Of a stretch of DNA of 64,000 bases, positions 35,816-47,295 are shown one piece after another. Made by a program: the position numbers and the translations under genes. Each line of letters opens with the position of its first letter. Positions within the stretch are counted from its first letter, which is position 1. The stretch comes from Cryptomeria japonica (taxonomy: Eukaryota > Streptophyta > Pinopsida > Cupressales > Cupressaceae): NCBI RefSeq assembly GCF_030272615.1, contig NC_081412.1:105406296-105470295 (forward strand), given 5' to 3'. The notes below the pieces were generated by a model. It saw nothing but the letters and a program-made list of their open reading frames with translations, did not search any database and was not told where the DNA came from.

Positions 35816-37458
35816 TCAACTGACACTGCCTCTATCAAGAGGTGGATCCTGTCCACTAGATCTTGCCCCAGAATGTTGAGGTGGTCCCATTACACCACCA
35901 CTGCTAGTCCATCAAAAAGTAGATCGACTCGATCTCCTCCCCATAAAGGCACTAAAACTAGGCTCTCTCTGACCCTCAGGGATAGCTCTCTCATAAGCCT
36001 GTCGATAATAAATAGCCTCCTATGCAACAACAAAATATCTATCTGCCTGGCTATGTGCCTCTGTTGCTGGTCCAAATAGCTAATCATATGCATCCATGGC
36101 GATCTGAGCTGTCCTGGCTGCATCATCTCTCTCCCTCTGGAGATGATCCCTCTCAACCTCTAAAGCACTATAGTCTATACAGTAGGCCTCTCGCTCAACA
36201 TCTTATCTAGAGACCTCATCCTCTAGACTCTGAATCTGCGCTCTAAGGATCTGTGGGTCATCATCCATGTCACCCACCTGTCCTCCTCCACCCTCTGCAG
36301 TAGACACGTTCTATAGTTCCAACATCTCATCATCATCATTACCATCCTCACTGCTCAATGACCCTGAAGAATCATTTTCATCTCCGCTACTAGTAGACTT
36401 AGTGTCTCCACCAATGTCTACATCCTTGTCTCCTCCCTCATCTTCTCCCTCAGCTAATCCACCCTCCTCTCTTCCTTCGACTCTCTCCTCCCTATCTATC
36501 CTCAGGCGTTGTCTAGGATGTTGTATATGCTCTGTTGTAATTGGAACAACTGGATCAGTAAGTGGAATAGGCCTCAGCGTAGTCCCTGGATCTGTTGCAT
36601 GTCTATATACAAACTCCAATCCCAAAGTAATGGCTGAAGAGCACCAAACTCAGCAGAAGCAACATGTGGCTATATACAAACTCCCCAATCAGATACCTCC
36701 TGAGATTCACAAGAAAAATAAGTAGTAACCACCAGTGTCACCTGTACCTCTCCAAACTATCTCAGTACCCATCCTGGAAGAGACATCTCTATGATTCGCT
36801 GCATCTCGAATGTCCTACCAATCAGATATATTTGTTGTTGGCAGAAAGGCAACTACACTGCATCATCTGCCCAATAGGGGCAATCTAAGTAAGGCCTCCA
36901 AATAAAATGTTGTAGAATGTCAAACTGATGCCTCCAATACAAGGTGTTACCTAAACCCCTGTGTATAATACCCATTGTGTACCTATAAGCATAAGGCTCA
37001 CTAGGCTACAAATTAGCATGAATGACAGGTCTCGAAATGGAAATATGCTCCCATGCCCAAGTTTGGAGCAATGTCACCCCGCAACTGATAGACCGATATC
37101 CAAGATATACAATATCGTGCATCTAGTAATACAACATGGCTAGAAGGCAAGGACCCCAAGCATATACTCAATGATGCATGATCATATCATGGATCACTCT
37201 ACCCCATCCAATTGGAAATCCATGACCTCGTCTGTCAGGTATCAACAAACAACCGATAATACTGCATAGTACAATAGTCATATCATCATAATCTAAATGG
37301 GGCCAAGGAATATTATATCGACCACTAATCTGCAAGTCCTATATCTCACACTCAAAAAATGCACACAATCCAGCAATGCATCATCATGGTCATTCACATC
37401 TCTCTCACCATGAATCAAAATACGCAGTATACACCATACATCCTCTAAGGTAATGGAT

Positions 37459-37937
37459 TGTTGGTGTAAATAATTATTCATCTTGGATATTATTACACCT
37501 TACTTAAGTTTACTTAGGATAATGCATTTCATAGTATTTTGGGTATGAGACACTTGGGTGTTTGTGCCACATTGGGATAGTGTGTGTAGGAGAAATTCTA
37601 CCTTTTTTGGTGTTGATCTTGTTGTTACACTCCACTCTTGCTGTTACACTCCACATTCAGTGGGTGATCCACCTCATGTGGACTATTATATTATTTCTCC
37701 TACCTACCCACACCTATTTCCTACCTACCCTTGTTTCTTATTGAGCCACATGTCATGTTTGTATGCTCACATATCCCTAGCCTTGCCTATATAAGCAAGC
37801 TCATCTACATTGTATGTAACTGTTGAATCATTATTATTGATCATTTTCTATTGATGAGAATATAGTTTATTCTTGTCCCATATTATGTCTCTATCTTGTA
37901 CATTTCATTGAGCTCCTGATCTTGGCAAAATCTCACA
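37459..37937 (+). mobile_element. Solo LTR (479 bp) inserted in the plant mobile domain gene
   Basis: Starts tgttggtgtaaataatt and ends aaaatctcaca, flanked by the perfect 5-bp duplication tggat (37454-37458 and 37938-37942). No internal sequence is present. A TATA box, gcctatataagc, sits at ~37785-37796. The host frame reads ...HLPMGEAS on one side and SITLEDVW on the other, so the insertion point falls within the conserved domain. It is related to the LTR fragment at 5026. Confidence 0.88.
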
Positions 37938-38157
37938 TGGATGCCTCGCCCATAGGAAGATGAAAAGAACATGTCTCAGAATGCCATCGCTCAATCAACG
38001 CTGTAATCATGGCCCTATTGGCCATAACCTTTGGCAAGTGTAACACATAATATAAACCAAGTTGTCAGATATGCTCAATCTCCTCATCAAGTAAATCGGC
38101 ACAGAGATCAAGTCCAGTGGGTCTGCTCTGTTGCTAGTATAGCACTCCAATGTTCTC

Positions 38158-38553
38158 CTGCATAGAGAAAATATTCAAAATATCAGATATTGGATCATGA
38201 GAACATAAAAAATAATCAGACACATGACAAAAAATATTTCACTTACAACGAATGTGTGATGTTTTAAACCAATGCGTGACATTTACTACTAATGCGGTAC
38301 AATAATAGCTTATGCGTAACATTTACCATAAATGTGTAAAGAAATTAGTGTATGTGTAGCATCTTAAGCGAATGTGGTATGAATACAACAAATGTGGTAC
38401 ATTTAAAAAGTATGCGTAACCTTATGAGTGAATGTGATATGTTAAAATCAAATGCATGAAAAACGACATGCTATTGCGTGACAGAAAGGAAAAATTGGAC
38501 ACTGCAAAGTTTTTGGAAAAATAGCAAAAACAGGCAAAAATTAAGAAAAATAC
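38158..38553 (-). other. Intron 1 of the plant mobile domain gene
   Basis: Donor GTATTTTTC after GACATG and acceptor TTTCTCTATGCAG before GAGAACATTGG, on the minus strand. Most of the intron is occupied by the ~20-bp tandem repeat. Confidence 0.6.
38248..38485. repeat. Degenerate ~20-bp tandem repeat, about 12 units
   Basis: Units are of the form aatgcgtgacatttactact, with variants aatgtgtgatgttttaaacc, aatgcggtacaataatagct, atgcgtaacatttaccata and aatgtggtatgaatacaac. The period is 18-22 bp. It lies wholly inside the intron. Confidence 0.75.
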
Positions 38554-39010
38554 CATGTCGCTAGTCCCAGCAGGTCTTTGATATGAACGTACCCGATCAG
38601 ACAGATGCAATCGAGCTCTATAGCCAGCCATGATGATCAAATACTCGCAAGAAAGCATAGAATTCGCAAAGAAAACTAAGAACTTACCAAATTACAAATG
38701 AGCAAATGAAAACCTAAAATCTCTATTTATAGCTCAAAATTAGGGTTTTCTTTCTGACACCTCAATCCTTGTGGTCCCTGCCAACTTCAAACAACTTGTA
38801 GCCTACTCAAACGATCTCTAAATCGCATGAAACTTCACATGATTACTCATTATACTGATATCCAAAACATGGTCTCAATTTTTGAATTTTTTGACCACCT
38901 TTCTGAGGGGACATATTTACACTATACAATGGTACCAAGGCATACTAGGGCAGAATTTTTCGTTTTCTTTGAAACAACATCGTTTCGATATTGTCTCAAA
39001 GAGGGGCAAA

Positions 39011-40018
39011 TGTAGACACTTAAAAATGTCTCATTGATCATGTACTAATTATTTAATTAAGTTAATTAATCATATTCTTCTAATTTCATATTTCCTCATC
39101 ATTTTACTAATTATTCTATTTTCTATTTCTATTATCACTTAATCATTTTTAACCATTTTTCTAATGTTAATTAAATATTTATTATTTAATTAATTCTGAT
39201 TAATACCCCAATTTAAATAATCTTTATTATTTAAATAGATTAATTAATTCTCAATTTCTATCTAATCATCTAATCATTAACCCTTTTTTAAATATTAATT
39301 AAATATTAATTATTTAATTAATTGTGATTTAATCCTTTAATTTAAATAATCTTTATTATTTAATTAAAGTCCATTTCTAAATAATTAAATAGTTTCTTTA
39401 AATTATTTAATTAACTAATTAATTCTTCTAGTTCTTCAAATTCTAATTTCATTTAATTTCATTAATTCTTCTCATTTCTTCCAATTTCAAATACATGTGC
39501 ATGATTTCAAAAATCAAATTGAAAATCAAAGTCAAGTTCTAAATATATTCAAATACTAAATTGAATTAAATAAATTCAATTATTTGAATAAATTCCATGC
39601 AAAGATTAAATTGAAAATCTAAGTCAAAGTGCAAGCACATGCTAAATTAATTAATTCAATCAACTAATTAATTAAATCAATTATCTCTCCAATCTCTATT
39701 TCCATCTTCTAGTTAGCTTTGTCATCTTCTTTATTTTCTCCAATCATTCTTTTTCTTCCTTCAGTTAGTTTTTTCTCAATCAGTTGAATCATTCTTTTTC
39801 TTCCTTCAGTTAGTTTTTTCTCAATCTATTTTGTTTCACCTCCAAATCAACAATTCAACTATCAATTTTCATGTGAGCTCACTTGAGTTCCACCTCTTGA
39901 TCAATTTGTTCCACATTTCAATCAATCTTCTCCAAAAATCTATAAATTAAGCATTCAATCTCAATTTTCAACAATCACGAACTTTGAATCTTTGTGTCAA
40001 TTGCAGGTTGTCAGTACA
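39011..40018 (+). repeat. Candidate LTR (1,008 bp) with preceding polypurine tract
   Basis: Starts tgtagacacttaaaaatgtc immediately after caaagaggggcaaa (38997-39010), a plausible PPT, and ends near tgtcagtaca. The tgtagacac start is common among plant Ty3 LTRs as I remember them. The interior is AT-rich with many ttaattaa words. There is a 45-bp tandem duplication at 39742-39786 and 39787-39826 (aatcattctttttcttcctt...). No partner LTR or target duplication was found. Confidence 0.5.
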
Positions 40019-40319
40019 ATATCTGAGAACCATCATACCACAGAGAGGAAAAGAGAAATGGAAGCCATGATGCACAATAGGGAGTTTAATATTGTTTAAA
40101 TTTATTCTTTATTGCATCTATTTCATTGGTTTTATATTTGGATTGCTTAGATAGTTAAGGGACTCGTGATTTTCCTTATTTCCTATTTAACAATGATGAA
40201 TTTGAGCATAGCAAAGTATTTATTTAATTAAAAATACACATGTGTAAATTTAATTAAAAATACATATTAAATTAGGATGTATGTGTAAATTTGATATTAA
40301 ATTAGGACATGTGTGTAAT

Positions 40320-40530
40320 AATTGAAGAGCAATCTGAACCACTTGATGTGTTGTGAACTATTTAGTACACCTAGAAGTACACCTAGAATTTAAATTATTG
40401 AATATGTTCATTAACTTGAGTTTGTTCATTTGATATGAACAAGTGTGATTTTTATATTGTTCATGGCTTGCACAGTGGAGTGGATATATTGTTCACAAAT
40501 TCATTTAAATTCAATGCATACCTACATATA
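40320..40530 (+). pseudogene. 3' tip of a second transposase copy
   Basis: The stretch attgaagagcaatctgaacc...cttgatgtg..actatttagta matches the last codons and stop region of the transposase gene at ~19523-19572 (IEERSEPLDVV versus IEEQSEPLDVL). The flank also matches, with a shared atggcttg...gga..atattgtt block at ~40464-40495 and ~19709-19735. Only the end is present; the region upstream is the LTR at 39.0-40.0 kb. Confidence 0.65.
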
Positions 40531-41194
40531 CATGTTACATGTAGTAAAATTTAAAATTTAAAATTTAAATTAGAAACATATCAATCTTTTTTTAATCTAT
40601 CTACATGTACACAAATTCAATCACAGATATATATAAATTTGAAAGTTTTAAAGAACTCTTAAAAACATTTTTTAAATTAAACATTTACACCAATTCAATT
40701 TAGATGATCTTATATAATATAATTTAAAAGAATAATCAAACATGCACATACATATACACATGTGATCTAATAAGTTACATATAATAAAACACATCATTTA
40801 ACTTAAATAAATATTTAAAGTATATATATATATCAAATGTGCAAATATGATCAAACACTTGAACTATACATATATATGTAAAGTGTATCAGTAATCTAGC
40901 ATGTGCATTATCATATATAATCTGAATACAAATTATGTGATATATAATCCAGGATCAAATGTATGAAAGCTATACATATAAAGTATAATCTAACCATACA
41001 TGCACATGATATATATAATCCAGGATCAAACACAAACAATATAAAGTACATAATCTAACATACATGCATGAAATATAACACAAACTGTATAAAGTATAAT
41101 CTAGAAACTTCATACATGCATGAATATATAATACGAAAGTCTAAAATGTACATGATATAAAAAGATAAACAAATGAGCTATAAAGTCCAGCAAA

Positions 41195-42300
41195 TCAACA
41201 TGCATCATGTCGGCCACAAATAGAGCGACCATCTAAGGGAGAGTCCTAGTGAGAGTCTAGATTTCCAATAGACCCCTGCAAAAGTAGAATTTATTTAAAT
41301 ATTGAATATAGATCTCTACACATATATACATATGTACATATTTTTAAATGTAATCAAATCTGACTAGTTAAATTTAAATTAAAATATAAATTGTAATGCA
41401 CATGCATACATGTACATATATACAAAAAAACCATAACTAACCTATCCACTAACAGTTTGTGTAGCATCGAAAGAATCTCTCCTACGCACATGCTCAAAGC
41501 TCAAGGTAGGAGTGACATGAGCTAACTGTTATACAAATACATATATACATGTATTTAAGGATTAGTCCAAGATCAATTTAAATGATACAAGTTAACATCT
41601 ATTATTTATTAAATGATCTATATAGATTTATCGTACATTACAAATTATACAGCTTGTAAAAATTTAAACGCACATGTACATACCTGTGTATCAGGAGTAG
41701 GCTATATAGTCTGATCATGTCCTGTGATCATATCAACCACATCACTCATGCATGCATATCTCTCTTTGGTTGTATGTATGACTGAGAAGTGTAAGGGGCT
41801 AACTAGATGACTAGGCATCATGGATGAAGTGTCTAACTGTAGTAGCATATCCATAAACCCAGTATGGCTCAAACCTCACAGTTGCTCCTCAAATGAATCC
41901 AAGCTCTCATCTGTGATATGGACCTGATCAGCTCGTATCTCCTCCTCTGCAACAATAGAGTGATCTGTAGGTGGTTCGGTGCCCAGAGCATGCGTAGAGT
42001 GATGAGAATGTTGTGACTGCCTTGAGGTATGCATAGATGCAATGGCAGCATGCCCGTCTCTGAGAATCTTCTCTCTAATAGTATCCAATGGTATCCCAAG
42101 TCAAGATTAAATAAAATGGTAAGAATGTAGTAGGTCCTCAGCTAAATACTATGACATCTATACATGTCTACCACCTCTTACTATAGCTACTACCTCATCT
42201 AGGGAGGGGATGCTAGCAGTAATATACTGATCATCTGAATCTGAAGCCACCCTGTGACTAGAAGATGCATAATCTATGGATGATCTCAAATGTGGTCAGC
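41195..42300 (-). pseudogene. Multi-exon gene remnant of unknown function, convergent with the transposase tip
   Basis: Three consecutive exons are supported by good splice borders, all in phase 0. Exon A ends at 41684 (TPDTQ then GTATGT), exon B is 41525-41442, exon C is 41275-41195 and ends DGRSICGRHDAC-TGA. Exon A includes DDQYITASIPSLDEVVAIVR and IREKILRDGHAAIASMHTSR, then an acidic ITDESLDSFEEQL. Its start is unresolved, near 42300. Stops interrupt exon A, the end of exon B (TAG) and exon C. I recognise no domain. Its tail faces the transposase 3' end at 40.4 kb, so it may be a second gene of the same DNA transposon. Confidence 0.5.
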
Positions 42301-43091
42301 TCATCATATATCTACCCATAATGTCAAATGATATGGTGGTTGTTGTTGCTACAATCTATCCAATCCTATCAATTGCTTCTCACTGAGAAGCAATCACAAG
42401 GTGATCCACTATGGGGACGAGGGCTGGGACTACTATCAAAAATCTCTTGCCAACAAGGTCCCTCTATCTGAATGGAGCTCTATCATGCCTATGATATGCA
42501 TCTCTGTCAACAGTCTTACCCCTCCCCTATCCATAATATGTTGGAATATCAAGGTAGTGATAAAATCTGAAAAGATTATAAACCCAGAAAACTAGTGCAA
42601 ATGTATAGATATCTAAACTATGAATGCAAATGATATGAAATCAAAGTAGTAACACAGAGTTAGTCTCCAAGAGAGTAATGCAAATGCTAGAAGAAAAATA
42701 GCATTAAGAGGATGCAAAATCAAAAGATGCCAAATACAAGCCAGGTAGCATGCTTTTATAGACCAGGGAGACGCAAGAGGTGGCCATACCGACCAATCAA
42801 GAGCAACCATCTCTTGGACTAAAGATAGCAAGTATCTTCCCAAGATAGAAAATGGATGCACACATGTAGGAAGGTGACACCTCATAACCACTCACCTAAT
42901 TAAGCATTATTTATTAACCTAAGAAAGATTAAAATAAGTGTAGAAAAAACCTAGGAATATAGGGAAAAAATAAATAACCCACTAGGAAATAAAAACCTAC
43001 ACTAATAGGTAGTTTGGTTTCATCTAACAATGAACCTCAACAAATACCTGTTGTGCAAAGTATAACAGTATATGGTTGTTATTAGGATAAC
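42301..43091. other. No gene recognised
   Basis: Upstream of the 41.2-42.3 kb remnant; possible further exons (for example MDRGG followed by GTAAGA at ~42520) cannot be confirmed. The 92-codon minus frame at 42613-42891 has no recognisable features and is probably chance. Confidence 0.3.
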
Positions 43092-43998
43092 TGTTGGAAA
43101 CCAATAACACTAAGAGGGGGGTGAATCAGTGTTATACCAGAATAGTAGATTTTAGCCTTAACAAAACATTCATACACCAACCGGTATACTGGTATAAACA
43201 TAATTGAAAGAAGTAAAGCAACCAATAAGCCAAACACATAAATAAGAATCATAAAACACAGATTTATACATGGAAAACCTCAAAGAGGAAAAACCACAGT
43301 GGGATTTGTGACCCACAATATCAATCCATTGGCCATATGAAGAGATATTACAATATATGATGGGCCTACACTTGCAGGAAGTCTTACAGCTTAGAGCACA
43401 CTACTCAATCACAATAGGAACCTCACCAACTACATATAATTCCAGACAACAATCCAGAGAAGTGTGAACTACTAAGATAACATCTTTTATGCTATAATAC
43501 AGTTCTTGTTTAAGCTCTACCTATTCCGGTTTGAAACCCTAAACTCCTTTACCAGAATAACTCTTACAATAAATTCCTCACATACATAATCTCTCAGAGT
43601 AATTTAGCATCATATTACATTTTTATATCCATTCTAAGTCACACACAAAATGATCTATCAAACTGACCTATATACCCTATACAACTTTTATGCCTTATGT
43701 CGGCTTACAAAGATATATACAATATTAGATTACATGTTGGCCAGATAACAAAAATGTATAAACATTAAAACAAATTGTCGATGTCGGATCCAAGATATGT
43801 CGGCCTCCAATATTGATAACCTTTACTATACCATGTCGGCCTACATTACGGGTGACCAAAGAAATTGTGTGTCCTGCTAGTGTCGGTTTAGAATCTGTGA
43901 AGTGCCTATTGATACACCATATGAAGCCAAAACACAAAAACATGTTGCCATCAATAATAACATAGTGAAACCAACTAATAGAGTGTTAATTGCCAACA
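43092..43998 (-). repeat. 3' LTR of a copia-lineage element
   Basis: 907 bp; plus-strand tgttggaaaccaataacac to ttaattgccaaca, so the element-strand termini are TGTTGGCAATT and GGTTTCCAACA. The PPT abuts it at 43999-44010. The first bases and PPT junction are the same as in the complete copia element at 28 kb, showing common lineage, but the LTR body differs and is shorter. The 5' half of the element is missing. Confidence 0.75.
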
Positions 43999-44010
43999 AT
44001 CTCCCCCTTT
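43999..44010 (-). promoter_or_regulatory. Polypurine tract of the copia-lineage fragment
   Basis: Plus-strand atctcccccttt, element-strand AAAGGGGGAGAT. Identical in sequence and in the adjoining ggcattgatggcaa to the copia element at 28057-28082. Confidence 0.8.
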
Positions 44011-44271
44011 GGCATTGATGGCAACACTCATGTGAAAAATGATCATGGTTTCATCCGCCAGTTTCATCTGCCCTGCTCCCCCTGAGCTGAATATGCAAAA
44101 TACTCCATATCTCCAAAACTCTAAAAACTCTGTAACTCCCCCTATTGTATGCAACTCTTTTTCATTCTTTTCTACATCTATACTACTTCCCCTTTGACAT
44201 CAATTCCCCCCAAAAATGTAAGAGGAATGTCCAAGAATGAGAATTGTACACTGAATGCCTCCAAACATGTC

Positions 44272-44742
44272 TTACCAGAGCTTGACCAATTTCAAAATTT
44301 CTGAATAAGCTTTGTCTAGTAATTCCACATAAGTATCCCATCTGGTTTTGAATGTGTCGAAGATAGATACAAGTCCACTCAATAAATGTACAGAAGATTC
44401 TTTCTCATTTACCTCTGGCAGTGTGGGCTTTCCCACCATATCCATGCATTCTCTCTTATGTACACAGAGTGAATCCAATCTTGGACTCACCAAGCCTCTT
44501 AGACTTCTGGCTCTCCGAATGATTTTATCTCTTTCCTTTTCAAGAGTAGAAATCTGGTTCTCCAAAATCAAAATTTGACCATCAATTGATGTTGTCAATG
44601 AAATTAATCGATCACAAGAGTTAGAAATACTAGCAATTTTCTCTTGTATCTCTTTTATCTTTTTATCTACATTTGTTGTAAGTATTTCAGTATTGCAACA
44701 TACCCTATATATATTTGGGTAAGTGCACAAAGTTGTGTCCAC
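44272..44742 (-). CDS. Coiled-coil ORF next to the copia-lineage 3' LTR, unknown function
   Basis: A frame of about 150 codons ending LLDKAYSEILKLVKLW-stop, 262 bp before the polypurine tract. It has heptad-like helical stretches (KKIKEIQEKIASISNSC, DGQILILENQISTLEKE) and no pol motif. It is cut at its N-terminal side near 44745, where unrelated low-complexity sequence begins, so the ATG at 44742 is unlikely to be the true start. It could be the end of a longer captured or gag-like protein. Its style resembles the C-terminal parts of the family at 9.1, 48.2 and 60.2 kb, but I could not align them. Confidence 0.5.
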   Translation of the reverse strand: MDTTLCTYPNIYRVCCNTEILTTNVDKKIKEIQEKIASISNSCDRLISLTTSIDGQILILENQISTLEKERDKIIRRARSLRGLVSPRLDSLCVHKRECMDMVGKPTLPEVNEKESSVHLLSGLVSIFDTFKTRWDTYVELLDKAYSEILKLVKLW

Positions 44743-45020
44743 TTAGTGTGGAAGTTTTACACTGAGAAAAAAATGGCAAATCGCACGGAGTGCATGAGAA
44801 ACAAAATGGGATCCTATTTCACGTCGGGATCCCGAGCCAAAATTTGAAACGGGATCCTGTTTCCTTTTTTTAATTTTATTTTTTAAAATTTTTAATTTTT
44901 TTAAAAATTTTTTTATAAAAAATACAAGCTATATATACATGAAATATAAAATTTAATTATAAGTCACATTTCTCTTTGTCTTTTTCTTCCTTTCTTATAC
45001 TTTAAGTTATATTTCATGTA

Positions 45021-45392
45021 TATATTGGCAAGATGTTTGAGAGTGGTTTTAGATCCCTAGGAGTTATAATGCAAATTCTAGATTTTAGAAGATCTTATAA
45101 ATTTTTAGACAGTCAAATTTCAGTAATCAGCAGTTCAATATTTGCTAACTTTTATTTTTATCTCAAACTCTTAATCTTCTTTGAGCTCTAGACTCATCTC
45201 CCTCCATATCTATATTGGCAAGATGTTTGAAAGTGATTTCAAATCTCCATGAGTGATTTTTGCAAATTCTAGATTTAGAAGATCTTATAAATTTTTATAC
45301 TTAGTCTAATTTCAATAATCAATATGCTCCTATCAGCATTTTCTATCTCTCTTTATCTTTCTTGAGCTCTAGACTCATCTCTCTCCATAGCA
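45021..45392. repeat. 190-bp tandem duplication
   Basis: Copy 1 is 45021-45210 and copy 2 starts at 45211. Both begin tatattggcaagatgtttga, share gcaaattctagattt and agaagatcttataaattttt, and end with tgagctctagactcatctc. Copies are diverged by roughly one difference in eight bases by eye. Confidence 0.75.
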
Positions 45393-46149
45393 CTCTTCCT
45401 CTATCCCCTCTCTACCTCTATATCATACTTTTTTCTCTCTCACATCCCTAACTATCTACTATCTATCTCTTCTCTCTCTACACCTCCCCTCACTCCCTAC
45501 CTATCTCTATTTTTCTACGTATATACCTCTCTCTCTCTCTACGTACCTTTGTTACTCTCCCTACCAACTTATCCTTCTCTACATACATATCTCTTCCACT
45601 CGAGACCTCTCTCTCTCTCTCTCTCTAACCCTCCCTCCTTCCCTCTCTACTTTTATCTCTTCTCTATCTCTTCTCTACCTCTCTATTTCACTCTCTCCTT
45701 TCTCTCCCAAAATGTAGACTTATCTCTACCTCTCTCTCACATACTTAAAACTCTCTACTATCTATCTCATCTCTCTCTACACTTCCCCTTACTCCCTACC
45801 TACCTTTATTTCTCTACATATACTATCTATCTCTCTCTACATACCTTTCACTCCCTCCCTACCAAAGTATCTCTCTCCCTCTATCTCTTCACCCTTCCCT
45901 CATTCCCTCTCTAATTTTATGTCCCTTCTATCCCCTCTCTACCTCTCTATCTCACTTTGTCCCCTCTCTCCCAAAATCTAGAACTATGTCTCTACCTCTC
46001 TCTCACAACCTTAACTCTTTATTGTTTATCTCTGCTCTCTCTATACACCTCCCCTTACCCCCCACCTACCTATATTTCTCTATATATACATCTCTACCTC
46101 TCTCTTAACATACCATCTCTCTCTCCCAACCAACATATCTTTCTCTACA
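45393..46149. repeat. CT-rich low-complexity tract
   Basis: About 750 bp dominated by ctctctctacc, ttccctctct and tatctct words on the plus strand. Long open frames here (45549-45914, 45957-46172) are products of composition, not genes. Confidence 0.85.
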
Positions 46150-46343
46150 TATGTCTTAATAGGTCCTACTAAGGGGTCTTATGTCATAATAGGTCCTAGT
46201 AAGAGGTATAATGTCATAATAGGTCCTCTTAAGGGGTCTTATGATATAATAGGACCTATTATGACATAATAGGTCGTATTATGTCACACTAGGACCTATT
46301 ATGTCACAATAGGACCTATTATGACATAATAGTTTGCATTATG
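46150..46343. repeat. Palindromic array, aataggtcctattatgacataat family
   Basis: Words such as ataggtcctactaaggggtc, cataataggtcct and aggacctattatgtcacaat alternate with their complements. The same family fills part of the transposase intron at 15.5-16.35 kb. The array ends exactly where Ty3 gag similarity starts (46344), so it marks the truncation point. Confidence 0.75.
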
Positions 46344-47290
46344 ACAATTTGATTATTCCTAACCTTGTTAGGATCTCTCCTTATCTTACCAGCGAGGATA
46401 AGATCATCTTCAACTGATATGGACATTTGTTGCATAGCAGCCAAATCTGTAGGATTATCCCTTCGCAAAAGAAAACTCACTTCCAATAGTTGAGCATTAA
46501 TAAAGAAACATTTCAAGTTTCCAGCAGTGGGTTGTAAAGAGAGAGGGATGCGATTATGCAATCTATTAAACTTTTTGACAAACTCACACATGGGCACCTG
46601 CAGTTCTTTTTTCATTTGAGTTAGTTGCACTAAAAGTGCATGATCATCTTCAACAGGCTTGAAACATGCCTCAAACCTTGATCTGAGACTTGCCCAATTT
46701 GTGGTACAATTGTTAAGAAGATGATAGAACCAATCAACAACTCCATGCAAAGTTTCAATGAACAATCTCACTGAAACATCTTCATGCTCAACATTGACAA
46801 CACTGCACGCAATATAAAAGGTAGCGATATGCTTGACAGGATGTTGAGAACCATCTCCCAAAAAATTACACAAATTCTTACATGTGCCTTTGGGAAGTTC
46901 ATGTAAAGGCGTAGTCAGGCTCAAAGGACCAAAAGCGGTACCCCAAGGGCTAGTAGCAACCATCCTTAATGGATTATATGGTGGTATTAAAAAATGATTT
47001 GTAGGTAGAACAACTAAGACTTTCAAACTTGATGCCTCACTTGGTATGGGAGATCATCATGCAGAAGGAGGAAAACTTTGTGTCTACTGCAAAGGAGAAT
47101 GCATTCGTGGAGGTGTCACAAAGGGAAAATTGAGTTGGTGTAAAAACTCAAAAGTAGGATCAACAACTCCTACTAATCATTGTCGAAGAGTGTAACTTCG
47201 ATCAGCCAGATTAGAATATTTGGGAAGATCAACAATATGAATATTACAATGAAAAGAGCACTACAACCCAAAAAGAAAGTACCAGTTGTG
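46344..47290 (-). pseudogene. Truncated gag of the Ty3 element (copy A)
   Basis: Retrotransposon gag domain: SPWGTAFGPLSLTTPLHELP, then HIATFYIACSVVNVEHEDVS, FIETLHGVVDWFYHLL, NWASLRSRFEACFKP and the C-terminal RRDPNKVRNNQIV. It parallels copy B at 58.1-59.2 kb and is cut at its C-terminal side by the palindromic array. It forms capsid-like particles in active elements. About 235 codons are open from 47026. Confidence 0.8.
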
Positions 47291-47295
47291 CATTG

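Larger units (their letters stand above)
35816..38631 (-). pseudogene. Plant mobile domain (MAIN-like) gene, disrupted by a solo LTR
   Basis: ATG at 38631 (MAGYRARLHLSDRVRSYQ). Exon 1 ends at 38554, intron 38553-38158, and exon 2 starts ENIGVLY. The plant mobile domain is recognised from ALIERWHSETCSFHLPMGEA, SITLEDVWCILRILIHGE (after the insertion), WRPYLDCPYWADD and a FEMQRIIEMSLPGWVLR segment. The C-terminal tail is very acidic (36311-36500), then coiled-coil (QIQSLEDEV, ERDHLQRERDDA), ending GGVMGPPQHSGA...RGSVS-TGA at 35816. Stops and frameshifts occur throughout. Such genes exist both as host silencing factors and as transposon-borne copies; this one is dead. Confidence 0.7.

Noticed and set aside
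36267-36725. 152-codon Ser/Pro-rich plus-strand ORF
   Set aside because: Reverse complement of the acidic tail of the plant mobile domain pseudogene.
42613-42891. 92-codon hydrophobic minus-strand ORF
   Set aside because: No start context, no homologue pattern, and not linked in phase to the exons at 41.2-42.3 kb.
45549-46172. Ser/Leu/Tyr-rich plus-strand ORFs of 121 and 71 codons
   Set aside because: Produced by the CT-rich tract; composition explains the open frame.
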